The translations under genes were made by a program, and so were the position numbers. Below, one piece after another: positions 12,401-21,489 of a stretch of DNA of 64,000 bases (position 1 is its first letter; each line of letters starts with the position of its first letter). The stretch is from Marisa cornuarietis (lineage: Eukaryota > Mollusca > Gastropoda > Architaenioglossa > Ampullariidae), in NCBI GenBank assembly GCA_004794655.1, contig SMMW01000183.1, positions 80,590 to 144,589 of the forward strand, in the 5' to 3' direction. Below the pieces are notes generated by a model. It did no database searches. It was not told the origin of the DNA and worked only from the letters and a program-made list of their open reading frames with translations.

Positions 12401-15400
12401 TATTGAGCGTGGTAAACATGGAATACAGCTAAGCCCAGACTTGCTACATATTTTAATCTTGCTATTTGCTGATGACGTAGTTCTTACTTCAGATACCCCA
12501 CAAGGCCTTTAAGCTCAACTAGATATTCTATATAATACTGGCAAACAGCTAAGTCTGGTTATAAATATGGAGAAATCAAATATTGTTGTGTTCCGCAATG
12601 GGGGTTATCTAGCAAAGAGGGAGAAATGGCACATAGGAAGGGAGAAGGTAAAAGTTGTAAACATGTACAAATACTTAGGAGTGATTTTTTCAACACGATT
12701 ATCCTTTTCTCATGCTCTTGAGGATGTTGCATGTCGTGCCAAAAAAGGTGTCATTGGTATTCTGCATATGTTGTGGGCACATGGTGTGCATTCACCACTA
12801 GTTTTCTTTAAACTATTAGATGCACAAATATTAAATATTATTGAAAGTGTTCATTTATTTGCTCTGAAGCGTTTTCTAAGTGTCAGTTCTCGCACATCTA
12901 ATGTTATGATATATGAAGAAACTGGGAGATATCCTGTGTATACTCAATGCATCCGCTACTGGCTCCAGATTCTTAGAATGCCAGCAGAGTGGCTGTTTCG
13001 AGACGATAATGCGAACTATGCTGTGTTACAAGCACATTGCGCTGTGCGACAGAAATAAATAAATAAATTAACAGAAACTGTTTGCTATGTAGGGGTTGTT
13101 TTACAATAAATGATTTCCCTTAAGGAACTTAAATAGTCTGCGAACTTGGTGTTTTGTTAGATCTGAAAATCGGTAATAATCCAGTGAATCAAGAGAGAAG
13201 TTTGAGACGGTAGCCAATTAATAATATTGATAATAATTTATAGAGCGCATTTCTTTAAAGTACAGTAGATTTAATGCCCCTTAGGAATATTTTCTTAACA
13301 CAGATTCAAACCATTTAAAACACACATTCAAACAGATACAAAATATATACAACACACATACAAACACAGAACAAAACATATTAGCAAACAAACGGCTACA
13401 GACATTTAATCAGACATAAAAGACGGAAAAATCTGCGCATGAAGCATTGCAGGAGTTCGGCATAGGAAAGGACTGGTACAATGGGAGCGTAAAAGTGAAT
13501 TTGAGAAAAGATCTGGTCAAATGTCTGAAGCGAGGTAGCGCATGGGGGGACTGAAGAAAACTCACTAACTCATCCCAGAGATTATCTCCGTAGACTGCGA
13601 GTAGTAGCACATGTTACAACAGCGACAGAGACGTGAGACTGTAGGGGACATGGCTGTCGATTCCGATCGTCTCAATGACTAGTGTCAAAACAGCTGCATC
13701 AACAGTGGAGAAAATTCAAGGTTTAATTCCAGAAAAGTGATCAGAGAGCTCACTCTGTGCAGCTAACACGTAGTTCCAAAAGCGAAAAGGCGAAGATAAA
13801 TAATAATAATAATAATAAAAATAATAATAATAGTGAAGATTTGTATAGCGCATATTCACACTCGTAGAGAGTATGCTCTTAGCGCTTAAAACGGGGAAGA
13901 GACGTGGACTAAGTAGACAAAGAACAAAGGTGACGAAAGAAAACGACAGTACTGACGAAACAGAAAACAAAAGGCATCAAGTAACAGGTACAGAGAAATA
14001 TAGTGATTCTGCGAGAAAGATGGGTAAAGTAGCAAGAGGGAAGGGGGAGGGTAAGAAGGACTAGCATTGTGTGGACTGTGTTAGGAGTAATGCTCAAGGA
14101 AGAGGTGCGTTTTCAGTGCAGATTTGAAAGATTCAATTGTAGGAAGGTGGCGGATATGGAAAGGAAGAGAGTTCCATTGTTTTGCAGCACAGTAGCCAAA
14201 AGTCCTGTGACCATATGTTGTTGTTCTGGTGACAGGAACAGTTAGGATACGGTCGTCAGACGAAGAGAGTAGTTGTCTGGCCGGAGAGTAAGGGATGAGA
14301 AGTTCAGAGAAATAGTCAGGACAGGAGCCAGCAAAGAAATTAAAACACACCACAGACAGTTTGTACTGAATGCGCGAACGGATGGGTAGCCAGTGTAGAA
14401 AACGAATGAGAGGAGTGGCATGGTCCCGTTTCCTTGCTCTAAGCACCAGGCAGATGTGGCAGTAGAGACCGCATGTCAATCATTTCAAGTGGTCCATAAA
14501 AAAGACCTGCGTGGCGCAGACAGATAAGAACCACCCAGAAGATAGCACAGTAGACAAAAAGCGTAATGCACATCTAAATAATAATAATAATAAAAGTTTT
14601 TCATATAGTACCTTATCCCTACCCTAAGGGCAAGCTGAAGGCGCTTCACATAAATAAATAAATAAATTTTTTACAGCACAGTCTACAGAAAACTCCTTGA
14701 TACCCAGATTTTCAGCCCTGTGGATAGTCTCTTGATACGAGGCTGCACGTAGTTTCCTCAGAGCAGTTGCCTCATGTCTTGTTACAGTCGAGGCCAAACG
14801 AACCCGTAAAACAAGCTTCTTTACAGAAAAGTAACTGTTATCCTGCAGCACACCCTGTCTCCTGCCGTCATAAATGTTACACAGACTATGTTCTGTACAG
14901 GTGTCGCATGTGTCGTTGCAACTCATGCCACACGTACCAGTTCTGCAGGAGTCATTACAATCGCTTCACTGATATCGAGACATGCAGTCCATTGGACATT
15001 CTCCTGTTACCATAATGCATATTGTTCCTCAGAGTAGTTGCCGCACGTGTTGCTAGAGTTCGGACAATTCTGCAAACTACTGTACACTAGGGTAGCTTGT
15101 ATCCTACAGCGGTAGAGAGATTACAGGGACTATTTTCTGTACAGCTGCCGCACGTTTCCTTGCAGCCTGCGCCATATGTACCAGTTGTGCATAGTTTGAT
15201 GTAGGATGGCGGCTGAAATCCTGCACTACATGATCCTAAACAATATCCTGATGAGGCATCGCAAGTACCTCCTTCGGAACACCTACCACACGTGTTACTG
15301 CAGCCCACACCAAAGGAACCTTTCTTGCTAGTTTCATTACAATTCAGTGACTGATATCCGGGTACACAGCCCGTTGTGCACACCCCGTGTACTGGGTTAC

Positions 15401-17664
15401 ACGAAGTTTCCAGAACAATTTCCGCAGCTGCTTGTGCAGTGGACACCTAATGAGACCATGCTGCACTTCTCATTTCAGTATGGCAAACAATATCCAGCTG
15501 TACAGTCTTGTTCACACACTTGTTACAGGGCAACATGTTGTGTCCACATATTTTTAGGCAGTTTACACCGTAATACGACATGTTGCATACTCACACTTAA
15601 ACTGTACACAAAGCTAGAAATAATTTTGATCCACTTGGTGTATTTTAACTTTGCGCCCAGCCAGCGATGGAGTGTAAATGTCGATATAATCAGGTATGTT
15701 CCTGTAGTAGGAGGGGAAATTATAGCACTCCACATCATCGACACTTACTACTGTATTCGTCAAGGTATTTTTGCCGACCGTGAGCGTTTTATCAAGGCAA
15801 CAAACATGAAGAAGCCCAGTGATCATGGAGGAAACCAAACATCATATGAAGGAGAGCACGTCAAGAAAACAAGAAATAAAAAGTAAAGAAATACACACAG
15901 TTAAAGAACCATCTCTTGTTATTAAATATAAATGAGACCCTTTCCCTTCATGGAAGACAAACTTGGACAACAAACACAAGATTGCTTGAATGATGAAGAT
16001 GGGGCAAAATAGGTCGATGATGTTCAAAAACAGACCAGTAATTTACGGTAGAGAAGACCAACCAGAGGATCACTTTGTGAAGGAGAAAATCCAGCATTTT
16101 AGTTTTTCAAATAAGTAACTTGAAAGCCACTGTACTTCATGTAGTTCATCAGACATCTGGCTATCATACTGGGAGTTCTGGAAACCCTTTCTTTATACAT
16201 TTCAAGCACATGCGTTGTGTAACTTGTTAGTTTGCCGAGAGGTGAATAAACGAAAAGCATAGATGCTGTTAGAGAAAATGACATCGCCAGTAAAAGTCTT
16301 TCTATCAAAAAAAGGAATACGAGCACACTTTTACCACTATTTTCTGTCGTCATTTCACACGGTTTCCTCTGCAGCATCGTAAAAAAATATCGCTAATGTC
16401 TGAAATACATACATCCCTTCCCGCCAGCACCGCACTTTCAAGATGACCTTCGTAAAGCAAGGATCGGTATAAGCAATGTCTTGAATTTCAAGTGTAGGCC
16501 AGTAAAGAGAAAGAGTCGTCGGAATACCCAACTTGAAGTTTTAGGCCAACACAGTTGAGAAGAGAGCACAGTCCTGGCACTGAAGAAGTGAAGGTGACAG
16601 CAGTCAGTGACGCCCACGGATTCATACCAAGGCATCGCATTACCAAACGACATCGCTCAAGCGCACTGATCCACAATCCAATATACACGTACATGGTTCG
16701 TAAATCAAAACTGGAAAAAGTCACGGTTCACAATGATCCACAATGGGCCACGATGGTCCACAATGATCTACAATGATCCACGATGATCCACAATGATCCA
16801 CAATGGACCAAGATGATCCACAATGCTCAACATTGATCTTTACGGTAATCCCTGTATCCTACCTCCCTTAACACCTAAGTATATACTTTTGATATTTCTG
16901 ACAATACCTCTAAAAAAGCGAACTAGTGACACTGACCCCAGTTGCAAATTCAGGATTAGGCGCAGGTTAATGCACAATCAATCACGTTTTATATTTACCA
17001 AAGGGAAATAGTAAAAATATATACTATACTCTGCAGTCAACTTACCGAAAACTTGAAGTTCACAAATGTTTAGTAGTGGGTATTTGTCATTTTTAAATAC
17101 TTTTGTTTCGCTTTGAATTACTATTATCTGTCCTACTCTGTTCATTTGAAAATGGTGAGTGGTTGTATTGACCCATGACGAAAAAGTGTGTATTACGCTT
17201 CCATCGAGAAGCACTTGCACAGAGCTGAGTCGTTGCTCATCTGTAAAAACAAAAAAATACAGCTATAGCTATATAAAATAAAATATTATCGAACATTACA
17301 TGCATGCATACACGCGTGAACGTAAACATACAAACAGATATTATGCCACACTACGTGACATAACTGCTCGCCCAACGGTTGCATACCATCGAATCCTTTC
17401 GTACACAATATGCACAAACATCGCGACAGATCGCTACACATATTCATACAGCCTAATTCGTGCAAATATAATAAATAGTCAGAGACATTATTGAACTTCT
17501 TCCACATGCTAGTGTAGTTTAGGAGAAGGGAGACAGGGTGTGTTGTGCTTTTGGAGAACCCTGTTTGCTAAGGTGCATGATTAATGTCGGACACAATCAC
17601 AGCAGCTACATTTTAACACCGAGTTCACCTCTTATTAAATCGTAGCTGTCACGACCCACAGCGG

Positions 17665-17695
<31 letters not shown>

Positions 17696-17714
17696 GTCGT
17701 CGTCGTCGTCATCG

Positions 17715-17765
<51 letters not shown>

Positions 17766-18860
17766 CAAATATCCACTATTGTGTCACAACATGAAATACT
17801 TTCTTCACTGTTGTAATCAGCAGTCAGCTGCTCATCACTCATGTTCTACGAATCTAGTTTTCTCTTGGTTATGTTAGCTAACAGTAACTCTGAAGGTTTC
17901 TCGTGACTAACAGTGATGTGACATGTACGAATCACTGATTTACAAATAATAGATGAAGATTGTTATAGCGCATATTCACACTCATAGAGAGCATGCTCTT
18001 AGCGCTTAAAAGGGGGAAGAGACATGGACTACATGGATAGAGCACGAGGGACGAAGAATAAACGACGTCGACAGTACTGACGACAAACAGAAAACAAAGA
18101 TAGAAAACACAAAAAGGCACCAAGTAACAGGAACAGAGAATAAAGTGATTATGCAGCGAAAGATGGTTAGACAAGTAGCAAGAGCAGAAGGGGGAGGGTA
18201 AGAAGGACGAGCATTGTGTGGACTGTGTTAGGAGTAATGCTCAAGGAAGAGGTGCGTTTTCAGTGCAGATTTGAAGGATTCAGTTGTAGGAAGGTGGCGG
18301 ATATGGAAAGGAAGAGAGTTCCATTGTTTTGCAGCACAGTAGCCAAAAGTCCTGTGACCATATGTTGTTGTTCTGGTGACAGGAACAGTTAGGATACTAC
18401 CATTTCTGCCGTTACAAATCTTCACGAATTTATTCACCTGGTTGCCAGGGGCTACGTAATATCTAGAGTTCCACTAATGGTGATGGAGGGGGAGGAGGAA
18501 GTCCATTCGTTACGCTGGGTGTAAAATGCTACGATGACTCGAGTTTTACAACGTGTGTGGAAGTCCAGACTATTTAAGATGATAATTTTAAGGCCAAGTT
18601 AAATTAATTATACTTCATATCTAAACTCTTACAGCCGGTGCGTCCGTAGATGCTGATTCTGTGGATTGATGCATTTCTTTGCAGATCAAAGGTCATGTTA
18701 GCCTTATATCCTATATGAGGGATGTCACGAGTGCCAGCGCAGTTTGTTGGTGTCTGATATGTGTCGATGTTTCCATTTATAGCATGATCACAGGTAGAAT
18801 TCGATATTCCGTCATCATAATCTGAGGTTTGTGTACACCGTGCATTTCGAGCGACATTGA
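3330..18860 (-). CDS. Gene A: fucolectin-EGF receptor-like protein, partial (exons listed separately)
   Basis: Four minus-strand exons in order 18860-18633, 17240-17046, 7111-7001 and 3458-3330 have AG acceptors and GT donors. They encode the two halves of one fucolectin-type (F5/8-like) lectin domain and then two EGF-like modules. The fucolectin junction joins in phase 1 and each EGF exon is phase 1-1, so modules can be added or lost without frame change. By analogy with molluscan proteins of this kind, it would be a secreted or membrane-anchored extracellular protein that binds glycans. The start, signal peptide and anchor are not in view: upstream exons would lie above 18860 and the gene seems to continue left of the window. 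Treating the four exons as one gene is an inference from order, strand and phase. Introns are full of LINEs, an LTR and a pseudogene. Confidence 0.65.
3780..4258 (+). promoter_or_regulatory. Possible promoter and untranslated first exon, duplicated at 61.2-61.6 kb
   Basis: The sequence around 3900-4048 ends in ttttccag followed by gtaaaag, a possible 5' splice donor. The same arrangement occurs at 61370-61510, where the donor-like border is itself duplicated at 61566-61620. Downstream, 4101-4258 is open for about 50 codons (starting KDERFLLSKL) after an AG and before a GT, but I do not recognise it and the intervening intron would be only about 50 bases. No ATG anchors it. Weak call. Confidence 0.25.
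4260..4945. other. No gene seen
   Basis: AT-rich intron-like sequence with no coding frame or repeat I can name. Confidence 0.5.
4946..6853. mobile_element. Probable solo LTR (1908 bp)
   Basis: It begins TGTGAAG and ends TTATGACA. It is flanked by a perfect 5-base direct repeat, atgaa (4941-4945 and 6854-6858). About 75 bases before its right end is ttgagtgaaagaacgcgtg, a motif close to ones found 60-90 bases from the right ends of the LTRs at 1094-2494, 37144-37860 and 59689-60893. It is long for an LTR and holds no gag or pol frame. The 117-codon frame at 5139-5492 has no recognisable domain. Confidence 0.55.
7001..7111 (-). CDS. EGF-like exon (gene A)
   Basis: 111-base, phase 1-1 exon with acceptor ttttttcag (7113-7112) and donor gtaactag. 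It reads CQIAYWGDNCTCAC then an EGF pattern ending DTFNGTCVKG. There are eight cysteines and no stop. It sits upstream of the 3330 exon in the direction of transcription. Confidence 0.82.
7112..8520. repeat. Repeat-rich, two imperfect 140-bp units at 7815-8035
   Basis: Two related segments start at ggagatctct (7818) and ggagacctct (7961). They share a later aacggacgctga and a cgaaggg. Further degenerate repeats of about 70 bases run from 8085 to 8350 (cttcaa...ccag...gaacttct...gcctt). This may be the 5' region of a retrotransposon, but I cannot place it. An (AT) run lies at 7138-7155. No host exon is visible. Confidence 0.5.
8560..9172 (+). mobile_element. RTE-like LINE, 5'-truncated 3' end
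   Basis: Frames across 8523-9163 match the C-terminal third of the RTE reverse transcriptase frame seen intact at 51498-50227: AMARLNRIWHSHK, LYKSLVVPILLYGC and CLRRLLRISY. It has at least two frameshifts. It ends in gactgactgactga, the same tandem tail as the other RTE copies. Not functional. Confidence 0.9.
9195..9640 (-). mobile_element. L1/Tx1-like LINE reverse transcriptase fragment
   Basis: The minus-strand translation gives, with frameshifts, QGIIALIPKGNKP then NNWRPISLL (near 9460-9550), and further on VDFEKALDSI (near 9230-9265). These are early reverse transcriptase motifs typical of the L1/Tx1 group. Ends are truncated and no other copy is in the window. Confidence 0.75.
9641..10315. 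other. No gene seen
   Basis: No coding frame with recognisable content. It may include 5' sequence of the LINE that starts at 10316. Confidence 0.4.
10316..13060 (+). mobile_element. LINE with endonuclease and reverse transcriptase, decayed (clade unassigned)
   Basis: Successive frames give an endonuclease N-terminus (NVRFLTYNIEGL, then the catalytic-type motif CGDFNARTG near 10895), a Lys-rich linker, and reverse transcriptase motifs PLYKKGDPSDPDNYR, QAGFRKKYST, KKAFDSI and FADDVVL (near 12465). C-terminal sequence reaches IRYWLQILRMP near 12970. The frame is broken at least at 10627, 11190, 11508, 11819 and 12390. It is the same type as 23845-21490. It is truncated before the Cys/His C-terminal motif and ends at an (aaat) run at 13055-13070. 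Confidence 0.9.
13061..13787. other. No gene seen
   Basis: AT-rich sequence with a short repeat tail (tttatagagcgcatttc near 13240) that resembles the 3' ends of the L2-like elements nearby. No coding frame is supported. Confidence 0.45.
13788..14500 (-). mobile_element. L2/Crack-like LINE, 3' fragment with (TTA)n tail
   Basis: The minus-strand frame 14479-14081 reads LIRFLHWLPIRSRIQYKLS and then AAKQWNSLPFHIRHLP, the C-terminal motif of CR1/L2-type reverse transcriptase frames. The 3' untranslated part runs left and ends at an (ataa) microsatellite at 13799-13830, as expected for this group. A second copy lies at 18410-17935. 5'-truncated. Confidence 0.9.
14575..14672. repeat. Short repeat tail with (ATA)n and (AAAT)n
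   Basis: An (ataat) run at 14576-14594, then accttatccctaccctaagggcaag, then a (taaa) run at 14652-14666. It looks like the 3' end of a small interspersed element. It adjoins the pseudogene at 14690. Confidence 0.5.
14690..15840 (-). pseudogene. Intronless fucolectin-EGF array pseudogene
   Basis: Reading right to left, 15838-15615 resembles the second half of a fucolectin domain (DDVECYNF, IDIYTPSLAGRKVKI). It runs directly, with no intron, into a chain of EGF-like modules: SYYGVNC, GVHCTSSCGNCS, GSFGVGCSNTCGRCS, GTYGAGCKETCGSCT, ACFTGSFGLDCNKT. The chain switches frame at least four times and contains stops (for example near 15474, 15087 and 14785). In gene A and gene B the fucolectin-to-EGF border is always an intron, so a copy without it is best explained as a decayed retrocopy. 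It lies in the sense direction inside the 17046-7111 intron of gene A. An alternative is one very long decayed exon. Confidence 0.75.
15841..17045. other. No gene seen; intron of gene A
   Basis: A minus-strand frame at 16377-16099 encodes 92 residues with a hydrophobic stretch (VLVFLFLIERLLLAMSF), but I do not recognise it and cannot place it in a gene. A minisatellite lies at 16729-16830. Confidence 0.35.
16729..16830. repeat. 11-bp minisatellite
   Basis: Variants of the unit atgatccacaa are repeated about nine times (ggtccacaatgatc, cacgatgatcc and so on). Confidence 0.9.
17046..17240 (-). CDS. Fucolectin domain, second half (gene A exon)
   Basis: 195-base exon. The acceptor is gtttttacag (17242-17241) and the donor gtaag starts at 17045. 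It reads EQRLSSVQVLLDGS and ends LLNICELQVF, the C-terminal half of a fucolectin/F5/8-type lectin fold, with the conserved ICELQV close. It takes one base from the previous exon and gives one base to the next. It corresponds to 45546-45737 in gene B. Confidence 0.85.
17606..17842 (-). CDS. Unrecognised short frame with a poly-Asp run from (CAT)n
   Basis: The frame starts MSDEQLTADYNSEES after a reasonable context (agaac before ATG) and has 33 consecutive Asp codons made by the microsatellite at 17670-17765 before ending LIRGELGVKM. The acidic start could be the head of a transposase or a chance frame. There is no splice border or homologue in the window. Weak call. Confidence 0.2.
17670..17765. 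repeat. (CAT/CGT)n microsatellite
   Basis: About 32 trinucleotide units with an interrupted centre (cgtcgtcgtcgtcgtc). Confidence 0.97.
17935..18410 (-). mobile_element. L2/Crack-like LINE, 3' fragment
   Basis: Near-identical to part of 13788-14500: the minus-strand frame reads RTTTYGHRTFGYCAAKQWNS and ends LKTHLFLEHYS, followed by the same 3' untranslated sequence with atgcgctataacaatc near its end. The 5' break is near 18398. Confidence 0.9.
18633..18860 (-). CDS. Fucolectin domain, first half (gene A exon)
   Basis: 228-base exon. The acceptor is tatgttacag (18862-18861) and the donor gtaagag starts at 18632. It reads NVARNARCTQTS, later CDHAINGNID, then NMTFDLQRNASIHRISIYGR. This is the fucolectin/F5/8-type pattern: an N-V-A opening, A-I-N-G-N calcium-loop-like motif and I-x-I-Y-x-R strand. 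It corresponds to 47308-47559 in gene B, with which it shares start phase and position. Confidence 0.85.
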
Positions 18861-20380
18861 CTGTAACATAAAGAACACTTCATCAGAAAAACTGCACGAC
18901 ATTAACACAAGTCTTAGATTCATCAGAAGTAAATAGTTTGTAAAATCACTGCAATTATTGAAAACTCTCGAAAGACAGATTAGAACTAATCGTAAATCAG
19001 AATTTTTTATGACAGATTCGTTTAAAGTGAATTTGCAGTTTCATATATTATTCAAAACAGTACAAAAACAACCAAACCAGATTTAAAAAAATTACTTGAC
19101 CTGCAACAAAACTCATCTGTGCAGACGATTTAAAATACTGTGTAGTGACCGGCGAGTACCTACAAGTGTTACGAGGCTGATGTACGATTAATAACTTGAT
19201 GCTTGCAATGTTTATCGTTAAAAAAACCAGTGACTTTTCCTACAGTATATTTTTTTAAACAAAAGCTGAGACACCTTCAAGATATAAAACCTGTCTCACC
19301 ATATTCTGTTAAAGAGTGTTTTTAGCTTACAGACCTACGTGGTGTCTGATGACACTCATGAAGCACCCACTAACCGTATCGATACCAGGGTCATGCAACC
19401 CCTTTCCTAAGTCCATCCAGTTGTGGAATGGAACCTGAATCCTTAAAGAGTAGGGGGAGGTAAGGATGGGAACCATGTTCACAAAATGCTGGCCTTATAG
19501 TAAGCGAGGTCTGTAAGCTTCCCTCCCTTACACCCTAAGATCATGGTGTCGTGAAGACGAGTAAATAGTTAGGGAAGGTTACGTCGTGGGCACCTGGACA
19601 CGCAGGGGAACAGACTAGACTGTATCTACTCTACCTGCTATCTCCGGCCACGAACCAGGGGCAAAGGCTGACCGTTGGGCGCTCCAAAACAACAAGGCCT
19701 AGTGTTTACACAAGAACTTCTAGTGTATTGCAGCCGGCGTGTGAATAGGAGGCACTACTTTGTGGCTACTTTGTCCTCCTCTTGCCTTACAGGCTGTAGC
19801 AGGGGGAGATGGGGTATGCGCCATTGTGATATTGTAACCGAACGTCTGTAGATTATTTAATACGATCCTACAAGCTGAAAAATAATCACGTGACAGGGTG
19901 CTCTTATTGAACAAAAGCCTAAAGACTTTTCTAATCGCGTTATGTACCATTTTGTGATTTGTTCTCCGAATGCTTATTGCCGAACGGCCATTTTTGTCTT
20001 AATACGATGGTAGCTGAAGTTGTTTGAACAACGTATGGCTCTGTTGATAATAGTGGACGTTAATAGCGACTCTCGTCGTTGGAGATCAAGTTGTCTTTTG
20101 AGCCTGGATGGATTTGCCTTTCCGTGTTTCAAGGATATCGTAGCTATGACTGAAGCGACTACGTTTGGGTTGAAATGACAGGTGACCCATGACACAAGCA
20201 GTCTCTTTTAAAATGTATTTATTTTATGTGATTTCTGCTGAAAGTCGTAATTTGGGTTAAGCGGCCGGCCATATCCAGTCTATTTTAAAATGTACTTAAT
20301 ATTCTCAACAAGCAACTTTTTCAAAATTGTCGAAGTAGAGCACAAACTGTCGGCCGTAAGTCACAGATTTGTAGCAGTAG
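18861..20380. other. No gene seen
   Basis: Upstream intron of gene A or intergenic sequence. The piece 19360-19680 is GC-richer and may be an old repeat, but I cannot name it. Confidence 0.4.
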
Positions 20381-20384
20381 CTAA

Positions 20385-20850
20385 GCTTCATGTCAGAGAC
20401 ATCATCGTCGGAGAAATCCTGTATTATTGATCCTGTTCCTACGATCATATTCTTGAAATGTCTTCACCTATTGATTCCAGTTATTGCCAAGATCATTAAT
20501 CACTCCTTGTCAATGGACTCTTATCCTCCTTCTTTCAAACATGCCACGGGCACTCCAGTATTAAAGAAGCCTAACCTAGACCCTTATGAGTTGAAGAACT
20601 ACCACCCTGTCTCCAACCTCCATTTTCTAACTGAAGGAAGTCCTCCTTCACCACCTGCTACAATATCTGCGCTATGGAAGCATACTTTATTATTAATAAT
20701 AAACTGCTTAATATCTTTCACTAAAAAATCAAATACTTACCCAGCCTGGCAATCATTGTGTTGCACAGCGCTCTCCATGGAAAATTGTGATTTACCACAT
20801 CGTGTTGTTCCAGTATTTTACTTTAATGCGTCATCATAATAACACTACTG
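20385..20850 (+). mobile_element. L2/Crack-like LINE reverse transcriptase fragment
   Basis: It reads CIIDPVPTIIFLKC, LKKPNLDPYELKNYHPVSNL and, after a frameshift, VLLHHLLQYL: the early reverse transcriptase motifs of L2-type elements. It contains frameshifts and an AT-rich insertion (20688-20700). It could be the 5' counterpart of the 3' fragments at 13.8 and 17.9 kb. Confidence 0.85.
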
Positions 20851-21489
20851 ACCAAGACTTCCAAAAAATCTTGTAAGAAAATTTATCCTGTAATACTAAT
20901 AATACTCACACCAATGCTCCTCCATCTGTGCAGCAGTAAAGCGTAAGATTTCAATAAGTACACACAGTGTCACAATCCACCTCCAGACACGACCTGCAAT
21001 CATAATGAGGTCAGATCTGTCTTTACTCTTCCTGGTCAGATAGCGCAACAATCATAGGTTATTCCAAAGCATATATATATATATATATCAGACACTGTGA
21101 CAAACGTTCGTCCACTAAAACGGGCCATGGTGGGGGGGGGTAAAATTAATTTTAATATTCTTGTTTGTCTATCTATATTTGTTGAAAGTATGTGGCATGA
21201 AGTGTCCATAAATGTAGTTTAAAAAATAACTGCGCATCTGGTTCCTAGGCGATTAGTTCAAGTTCAAGATTCAAGTTGTTTATTCATGGGGCCATTGCCC
21301 TTCTTGAAGGGGGAGCAACAACAACAGTATAATATTACATACATCTATGCATGGTTATTGAGTAAAATTACAAGAAAACAAACATTCATGTGTTGCTTAT
21401 TTGTCTTCTTTTGCAGCTTTTCTAAACCGGAAAGCATGGAAGAGATACAATGCCAGATTTTTAACAACTTTTTCATTTGATGAGGCTAG
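20851..21489. other. No gene seen; (AT)n at 21069-21088
   Basis: No supported frame. There is a run of ten G at 21131-21140. Confidence 0.45.

Noticed and set aside
16099..16377. 92-codon minus-strand frame with a hydrophobic segment
   Set aside because: No homology recognised, and no splice partner in phase with gene A.
19360..19680. Possible SINE or tRNA gene
   Set aside because: No convincing A and B boxes and no second copy in the window.
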